DNA of 64,000 nt from Saksenaea vasiformis B4078 (taxonomy: Eukaryota; Mucoromycota; Mucoromycetes; Mucorales; Saksenaeaceae): assembly GCA_000697055.1 (NCBI GenBank), contig JNDT01001146.1, forward strand, positions 1 to 64,000. Direction: 5' to 3'. The notes under the pieces were generated by a model. It worked only from the letters and a program-made list of their open reading frames with translations, searched no databases and was not told the DNA's origin. Shown here in pieces: positions 48,242 through 58,134 of the stretch. Positions within the stretch are counted from its first letter, which is position 1; each line of letters begins with the position of its first letter. The position numbers and the translations under genes are program-made.

Positions 48242-48570
48242 ATGAATATGTCAATGACCGCTTATTTCTTCTATGAAGATGGTCAGGGAAAAATCATGGA
48301 TGAACAAGTAAACGACGCAATGGATTGGGTTGAAGATGTTGACTCATATCATCTCGAGACGTTAACGGCCTTAAAGAGATATTAAAGTGAACAAGATGAT
48401 ATTGCAGCCAATCTTGAGGACCCCATGAGAGAGCTGGAAAAAGATAAACTCCAGAAAAGGGAAAACGTACAATGTGTACACTGCAGATCAAAAAGTGGTC
48501 TTTGTATATTATCTCAAAGTTAGAGGTTTCCCTCGGGCACTCCCAAGAGAACACGCTATAATCCTACTGG
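48242..48570 (+). pseudogene. N-terminal relic of a transposase-like protein
   Basis: An ATG just inside the left repeat opens a frame (MTAYFFYEDGQGKIMDEQV...) that meets a stop after 44 codons. It can be followed further in the same and then a shifted frame (YTADQKVVFVYYLKVRGFP...). The last part resembles the N-terminal helix-turn-helix region of DDE transposase-like proteins common in Mucorales; that likeness is from memory and modest. The reading ends where the Tc1 element begins at 48575, so insertion may have cut it. At least one stop and one frameshift are present. Confidence 0.35.
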
Positions 48571-48687
48571 AAAATAGGGGCCGTTGATGGAAATTTCCGT
48601 GCAATTCAGTAAACTCCGCAATACATACTTGATTACCTCAAAACTTTCTCCCTTCTTTTTCCTGTTCTTTCATATAAACTGACTTCT

Positions 48688-49746
48688 ATGATGCTAATTG
48701 ATATTTCCAATACTACCCGAAAACCCAAAACTGAATTTTCGGAGGCGGAACGTGCTATGATTTATGGAATGAATCAAGCAAGAATGTCATATGGTGCAAT
48801 CGCGAAAAGCAAAGGACTTCCACGATCAACCGTGCAGTACATCGTGGAAAGTATTCGCAAGACGGGCTCTGCAGCTTCCAAGCCAAGATCAGGGAGGCTG
48901 AAGAAGATTACAAAGGCTGCATCTCTACTCATTGCGCGCGACATTCGCCGTGAACCACGCGTACCCCTGAAGGTTCACATGTCCATTTTCTCCGAAACTT
49001 GTACGAAGGTCTCATTGCCTACATTTGCCAAGACTGTTCGTGGACTGGGGTTCCGTTCATGTCGTCCAGTACGTAGGCACAAACTAACGGAAACTCACAA
49101 GAAAAGACGACTGAAGTGGGCGAAGGAGCACGCTCATTGGAGCGTAGAAGAGTGGAGCAAGGTAATCTGGTCTGATGAGTCCAGATTCCTTGTCATGGGT
49201 AACAATGGTCGAGCACGAGTCCTTCGGAAAAGTGGTGAGGCGTTTCAAGAGCGCCATATACAAGAAACAACCAAGTATGGCGGAGGATCCGTGATGGTCT
49301 GGGGCTGCTTCACTGGTAGTGGAGTAGGCCCTATCAAAGCTGTGGAGGGCAGGCTAGATAGCAAGGCCTACACACAGCTTCTGAAGGAGAACTTGCTCCC
49401 GTACTTGTCTCAAAATGATCTTAAAGTTCATTTATTCCAGGAAGACAACGCTAGCTGCCACGTTGGTAAGTTTACACGGCGGTGGAAGAGCAGGAAGGGT
49501 GTCTCCGTTTTGCCAGAGTGGCCTGCACAAAGCCCAGACTTGAATCCCATTGAGAACCTCTGGGATGAGTTGGAGCGTCGCTTGGCAAAGCGGAGACATA
49601 TGATACGGAAACCTGCACAATTGGAGGCTGCTTTGCTCGAGGAATGGCAAGCCATTCCCCAGAGCATCTGTGAGAACTTGGTGTCTCCGATGCCCGACAG
49701 ATGCAGAGCGATTATTGATGCCTCTGGAGGCCACACCCGTTATTGA
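48688..49746 (+). CDS. Tc1/mariner transposase
   Basis: An uninterrupted frame of 352 residues. The N-terminal helix-turn-helix (YGAIAKSKGLPRSTVQYIVE) is followed by a second DNA-binding part with R/K-rich KPRSGRLKKI. The DDE catalytic core shows VIWSDESRF (first Asp), FQEDNASCH (second Asp) and SPDLNPIENLWDELE (Glu). By my count 35 residues lie between the last two acidic residues (DD35E), one more than classical Tc1. The GGGSVMVWGCF motif is also present. The enzyme cuts and reinserts the element at TA sites. No frameshift or stop is present, so the copy could be recent and possibly active. Confidence 0.93.
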   Translation: MMLIDISNTTRKPKTEFSEAERAMIYGMNQARMSYGAIAKSKGLPRSTVQYIVESIRKTGSAASKPRSGRLKKITKAASLLIARDIRREPRVPLKVHMSIFSETCTKVSLPTFAKTVRGLGFRSCRPVRRHKLTETHKKRRLKWAKEHAHWSVEEWSKVIWSDESRFLVMGNNGRARVLRKSGEAFQERHIQETTKYGGGSVMVWGCFTGSGVGPIKAVEGRLDSKAYTQLLKENLLPYLSQNDLKVHLFQEDNASCHVGKFTRRWKSRKGVSVLPEWPAQSPDLNPIENLWDELERRLAKRRHMIRKPAQLEAALLEEWQAIPQSICENLVSPMPDRCRAIIDASGGHTRY

Positions 49747-49761
49747 AAGGATACCAGAATT

Positions 49762-49992
49762 CTAATAAAGCATGGCGGATGTCCAGAAGTTTTGTAGATA
49801 TGAGATTGTTTTCCGAATCAAAAGATGACGAATAAATATACGTTTGAGCGGCCGCCGATGTTCGAAGAAATATGATCGATTGAAATGATCGCCGCTGTAC
49901 AATAGCATAAACGCTTCTAAAGAGGACGCACTCATTTTATTTAGAAGGGGTCGTTTGAAAGAAATGACGTGTGATGTGTGAACACGCAGCAT
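49762..49992 (-). CDS. Small conserved ORF, copy A of an inverted pair
   Basis: A 76-residue frame (MLRVHTSHVISFK...FFEHRRPLKRIFIRHLLIRK) without known domains. It lies in reverse orientation between the transposase stop and the right Tc1 repeat. The same protein with many substitutions is encoded on the other strand at 51810-52085. Function unknown; it may be a passenger or simply part of the duplicated DNA. Confidence 0.4.
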   Translation of the reverse strand: MLRVHTSHVISFKRPLLNKMSASSLEAFMLLYSGDHFNRSYFFEHRRPLKRIFIRHLLIRKTISYLQNFWTSAMLY

Positions 49993-50344
49993 TTACTAAA
50001 CTTTCGGACGTTCCGATGAGACACGACCATCCTCCCATCACAATATGCAACACTTTTTATTTCTTTTTTTCTTCATTGCGTTTGATGCAATACTACTGTG
50101 CAAATAAGAGGCATAAGGTATGTGCATGGTTAAAGCTTAGCGGAGTTTACTGAATTGCACGGAAACTTTCTTTCCTGCAGTGTATAAGAATACTCTGGGT
50201 AGACAGAGATTTTTTTTTTGAGAATATTAGCTAGTAGGACATTGCCTATCAAATTTGTTCCCTAAAAAAGATTCTTATCGTATTCTTTTATCAAATATTC
50301 TTATATAGAGTGTTTACTGTAGTGTATCTGATTTTGTTATAGGG

Positions 50345-50582
50345 CGCTCCACTACGGGACGCTCCACTACGGGACGCTCCACTACAGGACATTCCACTAT
50401 GGGACATTCCACTATGGGACATTCCACTATGGGACACTCCACTGTGAGACGCTTCGCAATTTCCGTACTACACTACGCCTGATTATGACAACTAGTGACA
50501 CTTCTATTTTGCTATCTGCTCAGAATTTGGGGGGAATGGAGTGTCCCGTTGGAGTGTCCCGTTGGAGTGTCCGTAGTAATTC
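50345..50582. repeat. Foldback-like repeat made of 14-bp units
   Basis: The left side has about eight tandem units near gggacgctccacta(c/t). The right side (50537-50582) has inverted units, ggagtgtcccgtt twice, ending in ggagtgtccgtagtaattccc. The two arms are complementary in type, giving a foldback or MITE-like structure. The right-end sequence recurs at 58992-59011. It interrupts a minus-strand frame that reads as protein upstream (about 50950-50586). Confidence 0.65.
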
Positions 50583-50585
50583 CCG

Positions 50586-50960
50586 ATATATTAACGGTCT
50601 TCTTATGGACATAAGAGACACCATACTCTTCTGTCATAGATGTTATAAACTTTTTGTAAACATCTGTTGAAACAGTTAACTCGGTAAACTCAGGCTTATA
50701 TTGATAAGGGATTAAAGGTGTCGATTCCATGATAAACAGGACATAAGTAAATCGCTGCTCCATCACCGGCACGTCACTTCCTCGAACATGTGACCGGAAT
50801 AAGAATCTAGGCCTAAACAGCCCATACAAAAAAAGACATTTCCATTCCAAAAGAGCCCTAGCAACACAACGCAGTTTCTCTTTCTCAGTTTGATTTTGAA
50901 GACACCATGCAAGATGCGGATAGAAGACGAAGCTACCACGGCCGCAAGATCCCATCTTTT
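50586..50960 (-). pseudogene. Truncated unrecognised coding remnant
   Basis: On the minus strand the frame reads ...RFTYVLFIMESTPLIPYQYK...FTELTVSTDVYKKFITSM and runs into the foldback repeat at 50582. Upstream it overlaps the first copy of the 332-bp duplication. It looks like the interior of a real protein but no family is recognised and no start is present. Confidence 0.3.
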
Positions 50961-51664
50961 CAATGGAATTGATCCGTGGGTGTATGAAGCCTTTATGCCT
51001 TCCATACGTTTGCCTTTACGCCAACCACAACAGCTTGTTGAACATTTGCTTTTCATTTCTATGAATTGTAAACCGAGCTACAGTGATCAACCTTGCAAAA
51101 GGATCCATATGAAGGAGTACGCCTATATGCCTATTATTGGCGTAAGTGATCTGGTTTGCGGTAAGCAAAAGAGAGGTGTGTGGGAGCCTTTATGCCTTCT
51201 GCCGTCTGCCTTTATGCCAGCTCTCTCGGCTGAGTAGTTTCCCTGAATATTGGCTACGGATACAGGAGGGTTTTCCAGCAAAAACGGCAAGTGTGAAAGC
51301 AGCTATACAAGAAGCTAGCCCAGGTGTTGCTGATAGAAGACGAAGCTACCACGGCCGCAAGATCCCATCTTTTCAATGGAATTGATCCGTGGGTGTATGA
51401 AGCCTTTATGCCTTCCATACGTTTGCCTTTACGCCAACCACAGCAGCTTGTTGAACATTTGCTTTTCATTTCTATGAATTGTAAACCGAGCTACAGTGAT
51501 CAACCTTGCAAAAGGATCCATATGAAGGAGTACGCCTATATGCCTATTATTGGCGTAAGTGATCTGGTTTGCGGTAAGCAAAAGAGAGGTGTGTGGGAGC
51601 CTTTATGCCTTCTGCCGTCTGCCTTTATGCCAGCTCTCTCGGCTGAGGAGTTTCCCTGAATATC
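50920..51664. repeat. 332-bp direct duplication with 81-bp spacer
   Basis: Positions 50920-51251 and 51333-51664 are nearly identical: I found two substitutions (acaacagc/acagcagc and gagtag/gaggag). The spacing is 413 bp. Within each copy the phrase gcctttatgcc recurs, so the unit itself contains shorter repeats. The near-identity points to a recent event, unlike the diverged inverted pair around it. Confidence 0.85.
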
Positions 51665-51776
51665 AGTTGCATCTCGGTGCTTTATTTTGTATAGCTGCTT
51701 GTTCAGATACAATATTGCATTTTCTATGGTCAGTAACAGCGTTGATTAGGATCTCGGTATAAGCAAGGGAGAATGG

Positions 51777-52035
51777 TCATGTCTCTCGGGACATCCGAAA
51801 GTTGAGTGAATGCTGCGTGTCCGCGTATCACACGCCATCTCTTTCAAAAGTCCCTTTTTAAATGAAACGAGTGTGTCCTCTTTAGAAACGTTTGTACTAT
51901 CGTACAGCAGCGATCATGTCAATCAACCATATTTCTTAGAACATCGGCGGCCGCTCAGACGTTGCATATTTATTCGTCATCTTTCGAATCGGAAAACGAT
52001 TTCATATCTACAAAATTTCTGGACATCCGCCAAAG
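51777..52035 (-). repeat. Inverted copy of the 49.77-50.03 kb segment
   Basis: The reverse complement of this segment matches 49768-50030 over about 260 bp with roughly 15% differences, beginning at tggcggatgtccaga. The two copies face each other and flank the foldback repeat and the 332-bp duplication. Confidence 0.8.
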
Positions 52036-52085
52036 ATATTCCAAGGAACTATGACATACGGCAGACAACTGAAACCTGGAACTGA
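51810..52085 (+). CDS. Small conserved ORF, copy B of an inverted pair
   Basis: A 91-residue frame (MLRVRVSHAISFK...FLEHRRPLRRCIFIRHLSNR) that shares most residues with the 49992-49762 frame through RKTISYLQNFWTSA, then has a different C-terminus of about 17 residues. No domain is recognised. Both copies remain open despite many base changes. Confidence 0.4.
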   Translation: MLRVRVSHAISFKSPFLNETSVSSLETFVLSYSSDHVNQPYFLEHRRPLRRCIFIRHLSNRKTISYLQNFWTSAKDIPRNYDIRQTTETWN

Positions 52086-52210
52086 TCGCATCGACTGACG
52101 ACTCTACCGTTTTTCATAACCACATCATCCCTATCGGACATCAAGGACCAACATCTAGTATCAACTGCATCACTTGTTAATTCACTGCATTAAAATTCCA
52201 TTATCTCGAC

Positions 52211-52247
<37 letters not shown>

Positions 52248-52322
52248 AACACAACAAATGAATGCTTTACTTTCAATATGATCATTATCTGAGCGAAGTC
52301 TTCAACGACATAATGTCCAATA

Positions 52323-54503
52323 CTAATTTACAGGAAACTCTTCTTCCAATTCTTCTTCTTCAATAATCGATGCGCGACGTTTTCTCGACGGGGTGAAAAA
52401 TACATTTGGTGATAAGCTCGGGTCATAGACGCTGGAACTGCTTTCGCTTCCTTCTGTAAAAATCAGCTGCTCCATAAATTGCCTGCTTTTGCTCTTGCTG
52501 ACAGCCGGGAGGACAATATCAACAAGTTCCTCGTGATGATTACGCCAGACATATATATAATCAAGTGTCGGGCAAAAGCCAGCGATGTCGTCAATGGCAA
52601 TGGGTAATATGAGTGCCGAAATTGGTTTCGAAATGTACGCATCCTGAAATTGTTTCACGAAAAACATGTAGCCGATAGCTCCTAATATGTAGCATGGATG
52701 ATATTATTCTCCATATATATAGCAAACTGAAATAAACATACCTGTCCAATCCATTCCGATACAGAACATCCTATCTTTTATCTCGTTTGGAACATCCTAT
52801 GCGAGCAAACTTGTCAAAATAGCCTTGTTCATACGCCCATTCTTGCATTGTTGTGCAAGCGCCAAAGATACGGTGACACTCTCCTTTTTCCACTCGCTAG
52901 TACTCAACTCCACTCCGGTAGAGGCAACAATGAGATCAATCCTACGGCCAAAAGCGTTCATGCTGCCCCTTTTCCCGCCATCAAATCGTTTGTTTCTGTT
53001 GGCAATCTCTTTTGACGCTTGGCATATGTGTTTCCCAATATTAACTAGACTTTGGCTTCTAATAGAGAGAGCGTAACTCAATCCAAATACATACTCATCC
53101 ATTTCCAATCTGCTGTCTCTAGTATAATATCCAGAACCTGTGCAAACTTTCGGTAACATGTGATCTCGCTTGGTTGCTTTCTGTGCTGCTTGCTGCATAA
53201 AGAATCCGAAAAGTTGTTTGTAATCGTCGCAATTACATCCAGCACTTCCACCTGCTCTGCATCGGGATTTTGTGACTCCAACAGCTCCAGTTTTTTTCTG
53301 CAGATCGCAATATCCAATAACTTCTTCTGGAGACGACCATGCTCGTCCATCCCTTTCTATAAACATGCCGTTTAGAACGATTGTGATATGATTGGATATA
53401 TATAAATAATACTGACTTTGATGACTTCCGAGAATAATACTTTTGACTCCTCCTGTAAACCTTTTGCAAGTTGTACCTTCACCGCAGACGCAGATAGCCA
53501 AAGGTTCTTGTCCTTGATTTTCTCCTTGTATATCTTGTTGATTGTAGGATTTAAGCAATCCAAAATTCTTGACAAAATTTGCCTAATATAATTGGTCAGC
53601 ATGGTTTTCCATATCGCTGAATCAATAAGCACCATACTTCAATGCAGACACTATCGGCACTTGAATACGTTTTTGTCGAAGCAAGCATGAAGCAAACATG
53701 TCAAGCTGACCACCTAAGGACTGGGGCTGGTATCCATTGACATATGATTGCAGCTCGGCTGCTTCCCCGATTGTCAATGCGCCATTCTTCAGCTGTTATA
53801 AATACATATTTTAATTCAAGACTGCCGCTTGGTCTTATGGTATTGGACACTTACCGCGTTAACTGGTAATTTGAAACACTTTTTCTCTGAAATCCTTTGA
53901 CGTCATTTGTGCCATAGGCTGAGGTAGAAGTATATCACTGCCTTCACTATCATCTTGGTTGTTATCTTTACGACTTTCGTTGTCATCATCGTTGCTTTTT
54001 CATTATCTAGACATTGACTTCAGTACAGATGCGTATCAATCACTCAACTGTCACTTAAGGAATGAGGATGGACTTGCTTTACCTTGGATCACTTGTAACG
54101 GACTATCTGAACCGCATGAGATCTAGAGCATATGGTAAGTTTCATGCACTGATACACCAGCGCTTTGCTTGATCCTACATTTGAATCGCCATGAAGATGA
54201 AACGTGTTTGTAGAACGCGTCATATTGGCATGCCCAAAGTCAACCGCGTTGCGAGAGGCTGATTGCACTATTTCTGTTCTTCTGGCCTTGTTATTGTTGT
54301 CAAGTAAGCTCTGTGCTTTGGCCTTCATACTCGGCTTCGTAGAGTCTTCCACGATCTCTCTAAAATCCTTGTGTAGCAATCCGATTGCCTCTCTTATAGT
54401 CTTCTCAGGATATGCTTCTTGATAAGCTTTGATCGCTTCATCTTTCTTCCAATACTTGTAGTGTGTGTCTTTTTGAAATAATCCATTTTTCCTATGCAGA
54501 TAA
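52323..54503 (-). pseudogene. Mucoralean multicopy protein with nuclease-like D...E-W-K signature, nonsense copy
   Basis: Several exons can be traced: an N-terminal part (KDTHYKYWKKDEAIKAYQEA, STKPSMKAKAQSLLDNNNKA), an acidic linker near 54000, and MDEHGRLQKKLLDIAICRKK with CYRKFAQVLDIILETADWKW. Next come AFGRRIDLIVASTGVELSTS followed by E-W-K-K, then QQCKNGRMNKAI. The C-terminal exon (52667-52323) includes GYMFFVKQFQDAYISKPISA. The Asp ... Glu-Trp-Lys spacing resembles a PD-(D/E)XK core; that is inference. An in-frame TAG at 52797-52799 interrupts the frame before the last exon, and the end of the 53.88-54.0 kb exon also reads into a stop. From memory, this family is expanded in Mucorales without assigned function. 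The gene starts just inside the right terminal repeat. Confidence 0.55.
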
Positions 54504-54555
54504 GCGTAAAAGGAACATAAGTGTCAGGTGTGTGCTTATGAGGCTGCTGAGATTA

Positions 54556-54605
54556 CCATTTGGCTACACAGGAGCCGCTATTTGAATATCCGCCATTTGG
54601 CTCAC
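54556..54605 (-). repeat. Right terminal repeat of the TIR element
   Basis: On the minus strand this reads gagccaaatggcggatattc, then aaatagcggctcctgtgtag and ccaaatgg: the counterpart of 48111-48186 without its internal 34-base segment. It lies between the start of the nuclease-like gene and the end of the Fanzor relic. Confidence 0.6.
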
Positions 54606-54751
54606 CACCAAAACTGAGTGTATTGAGGCGAAGTCAGATGGCTTGGTTCTACACCACTCCTGAAAAAGTACCCAGTGTTAGCAAATAGAGTAGACATGTC
54701 AATAGCGTTTACCTAAGCAGTGTAAACATCCACGCGTTTTTGATAGGCGGA

Positions 54752-57700
54752 TCAATGTGGTGGCGGTTGTGGTTCGGTTGGGCTGAAAATCAATGGTCGC
54801 TCGCCAGAAAGGATACATGACATAGAAATAGCATGTATATGTCGCGATGCATTGTGACCCTTTGCCAAATAGTTCCGCAACTTCTACAGCTCAGAACGCT
54901 ATGCAAATGTTGATCTGCACCGATCGCAACGTTGTCCAATTCTTGGCCGCCACACTTTGAACATACTTGAGACGTACAGTATTCATCGACGTGTATGACC
55001 ACCAAACGTCCCTCGCCTTCTGCTCGTTTGATCAGCCTTTGCAACGGTTTGCCAACCCGGCAGGTTCTGCCCCATATGAGTTCGTCCAGAGTTGGCGTTA
55101 CCAAAAGAAATCAGGGGAACTTTGGAGTTGTCATTGTCAATAGGCGCCTTTTTCCATTTGCTATTGAATGCAACAAAAGTTAAATATCGATATACTGGAA
55201 TAAACGAATAGTTACTCACTTTTGCCTAACCGATCGCTCCATTTGGGGGCCACGTTGGAGTTGGTCAGGCGGTTTCCAACGCCTTTTGCGTCTTGTTCCG
55301 TCTGGTCTCACACTTTGCTGGTAGCTCTCGGGGGATAAACCTGAACGGCTTCCTTGAGCGCCACTGTAACTTCCGTATTTAACACCACCATCAGTTAGCA
55401 CATTGACCAGCTCCGCATCCATTCGCTGACGTCCCCCGATAATTGTTAAATTTCATTTGTTGGAAATCATTGTCGTAAAAACTGGACCAGCGTAGGAAAA
55501 ACTTCAAGTTCCCTGCCAACATATTCCCGGATTCCTTCTAATGTCGACACCTTTGCTGTAGGCATACTTGACTCTACCGCACCAATACCGGCGTCATCTT
55601 TCTTTCGCTTTGTTTTTGCAACTGCTTTGTCGAATTCGGCACGCACGTAATATTCGGCGGAAGATATGCGGCGTACTCGTCAGCGCCGCTCTGCTCATCA
55701 CGAGGTTCGTCAGATGAAGGCTCAGGAAGCTCCAGTGCTCCAATTGCGTCAACACTGGTGTAGGCGTCCAAGTTGCTCCCATCGCTGCCAACAAAAATCT
55801 CTCTCACGCCGGGGTCGACGCCCCATAACCCTAAAGTATTCCAACTCCCATGGTTGGAAATCCTCAAAATCGAGGGCTGGCAGTACTTCATGATCGGGGA
55901 TCTTCTTGTTGAACAAGACGGATACCGCATACCCATCCGTGTCGATGCTATTGTTGAAAAACAACCCTGTATTCCTATATTTCGCCATCCAAATTTAAAA
56001 AAGTTAACGTTTTATAATGTATAAGTGCTTCGTTCTTACCTATGCGGACCGTGACGGACTGTGGATAAGTCAAAGACATTAGTGAAAATGGGCAGCGGCA
56101 TTAATGGATCGGTTGAGGTGTCCCTTCTCGGAATATAATCGCTGAGATCGGCTGCTCGAAGTAGCTGTCCTAAGGTCTGCTGGTCAATATGTATGTGCTT
56201 TCTAGTGAACTGGGACTTTGGGATCAGGGAGAAAAGACGTTCGGTCTTGGCTACGTGGTGCAATTCTGAACGGAATGTAAATGGCAACAGCTCTCTATTT
56301 CCGATACGATCCTCGAGATAGACCCTAGAAACCTCGATTTGAACCTGTACCTCGTTCACTGCATCACGAAGCTGTTGCTGTATCCGAAAGGCGAAGTGGA
56401 CGAAGAACTGGGGATATCGGGGTAAAAGCGTTGTTGTTAAATGTTGTCTTGAGGACTCTTGGCCATCAGCAACGGTAAGGCCCCTAATTTCACGCAATAG
56501 TTCAGTATCACCAAATACATTCCCCGTCATGGACATATGAGCAGCATAGTCTGCGTGTCGTCGAACACGATTAGCATCAGCAATGGCTTGATGATAGGTA
56601 CTCATGGAGATCATCAACACTTCGGTTGATGCATTGACGGAGATATTTGCTGATAGTACAGTCGGTGTTGCATCTTGATCGACTTCTGTCAAAGCCAACC
56701 CACGAGCGATCATAACTGGGTCATTATTTGGAGGCAACCATGGAGGATTCCATGCGCCAAGGAGAAATCAAAGTCGTCTGTATCCAGTAAGTTCAAGGCA
56801 CCAATGATGGTATTCAACGCATGTAAAACAGAGTCAATAAGAGCCATGATGGTAGGAATATGGTGAAATTGGAAAGAAGCTCCAGGGTGACCGCTTGAGT
56901 TCAAGATAGCTTGGGCCGCTTCAACAATTGCCGACCCCACTTGTACCAAGGCTCGAACAAGATCTATTCTTGCAACATTCAAGAGAGCTGAGAGCGATGA
57001 AACCGAGGTGTGTGCTTCAATAACTGTAAATATGGTTTCGAAATCAGTCGTTGTCTCATCCACTAGTCGTTCAACAGCGTCATTGGCATTATCCGCCATG
57101 CTTTCATCGATGTGAGTACTATCCGGCCATACCGGAGGGAAGAGTACATCATCAGCACAAGTCTGATAGATAAATCTGGCCACCTTGTATGCATCATTTT
57201 TTCGAAGGTCCTAGGCATCGATTAATATGAATATAACATGCGCTACAAGGTGGTCATTTACAGGAACTAGTTGCCGTAACCGCAATTTTAACGACGGTGT
57301 AGTGCACGCGTCAAAATTCTCGACAATATTGTTGGTCATGCAAGTGCTATATGTTTCCGCTGTTGAAAAAAGCATATGGCTGGACCGTTGTTCGCCATGA
57401 ATGGGTCGGACCCAGCAGGTTGGGAACTCGACAAGAAACTCTCGAAAGCTCAATGTCAGTATCCTCTCCGTTCGTCCGTGATAACCACAGTGTTTGTTAT
57501 CTGCTGTCCCGTGATGAGCTGGAAAACCGAGTAGAAGAAATCTTTGCTGAAGGCCACTGCGGGTAACGGTTGCTGATCGTTCAGTTGCCGATACACAAAG
57601 AAATTGACAAACAAATGGCTCTTGATTACGACCTCCCGGTTGTAATCAACCACATCGTCATTCACGCTTATCAGAGTGTTTTTCTCAGAAGATGGTAGAC

Positions 57701-58134
57701 TTATAAACTTGTCTAAACTAGTTTTTCTGACAGTCTTTCGAACTTTGCCTACTTCCTGGCGAAGTTGCGCGATATTCCTTAGCTTCTGGTACGGGCAAGA
57801 CGAGAGGAGCTCCTGTTATGTGTTTTGGCGGTATCAAAGCTGTTGTTTCTCAAGCACGTGGGACACTGCGGACGAGGTTTCTGTACATCATCTTTCCATC
57901 GAAAGGAACGGGCAGTACTCTTTTGCAACTTTTCGTCGGAAGTTTGCTTCCGCTTTTGCGCTCGTCTTCCAGCCGGCCGTGGACGTCGCTGCCTATTCGA
58001 TGGGCCAGGTTGATCATCGCTTTGATTGCCAATCTCTTGTTGGCATTCTTCTAACAAATCCATATTAGGATTCGTGTGAATATACTGCTCCTTCGTACTC
58101 ACTCTCTTCTGCCGCTAACTGCTTTTTTAGCCAT
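54752..58134 (-). pseudogene. Decayed Fanzor (eukaryotic TnpB-like RNA-guided nuclease)
   Basis: Reading from 58134, the pieces include MAKKAVSGRRE (first intron about 52 nt), an Arg-rich N-terminus, HLFVNFFVYRQLNDQQPLPA with FYSVFQLITGQQITN, NNIVENFD, and a long helical region. Next are FFNNSIDTDGYAVSVLFNKK, the RuvC-I block WGVDPGVREIFVGSDG (near 55.81 kb), VDEYCTSQVCSKC and the zinc-ribbon CRSCGTIWQR. The arrangement fits Fanzor/TnpB: RuvC-I, late acidic residue, four-Cys ribbon, RuvC-III. Frame changes occur near 57793, 57465, 56740, 55830, 55480, 55440 and 55090. At about 54858 a one-base loss turns the expected R-D-H-N-A of RuvC-III into another frame, removing the catalytic Asp codon. 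Two introns (52 nt at about 57260-57209, and about 56040-55975) remain clean. It is not functional as read. Confidence 0.82.

Larger units (their letters stand above)
48575..50184 (+). mobile_element. Tc1/mariner-type transposon with intact transposase
   Basis: A 26-bp perfect inverted repeat (tttccgtgcaattcagtaaa...) lies at 48594-48619 and 50140-50165. Extending outward, both sides reach a TA dinucleotide (48575-48576 and 50183-50184), the expected target duplication. That gives an element of about 1.6 kb, though the outer 16-17 bases of the two ends differ. It contains an intact DDE transposase and, behind it, a small reverse-oriented ORF. Confidence 0.75.

Noticed and set aside
50345..50460. 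CRISPR-like regular repeats
   Set aside because: Units are contiguous 14-mers with no spacers, in a eukaryotic genome; this is a tandem/foldback repeat.
57676..58068. Plus-strand 130-codon frame
   Set aside because: It is antisense to the Fanzor N-terminal exon, whose frame and introns fit a known family.
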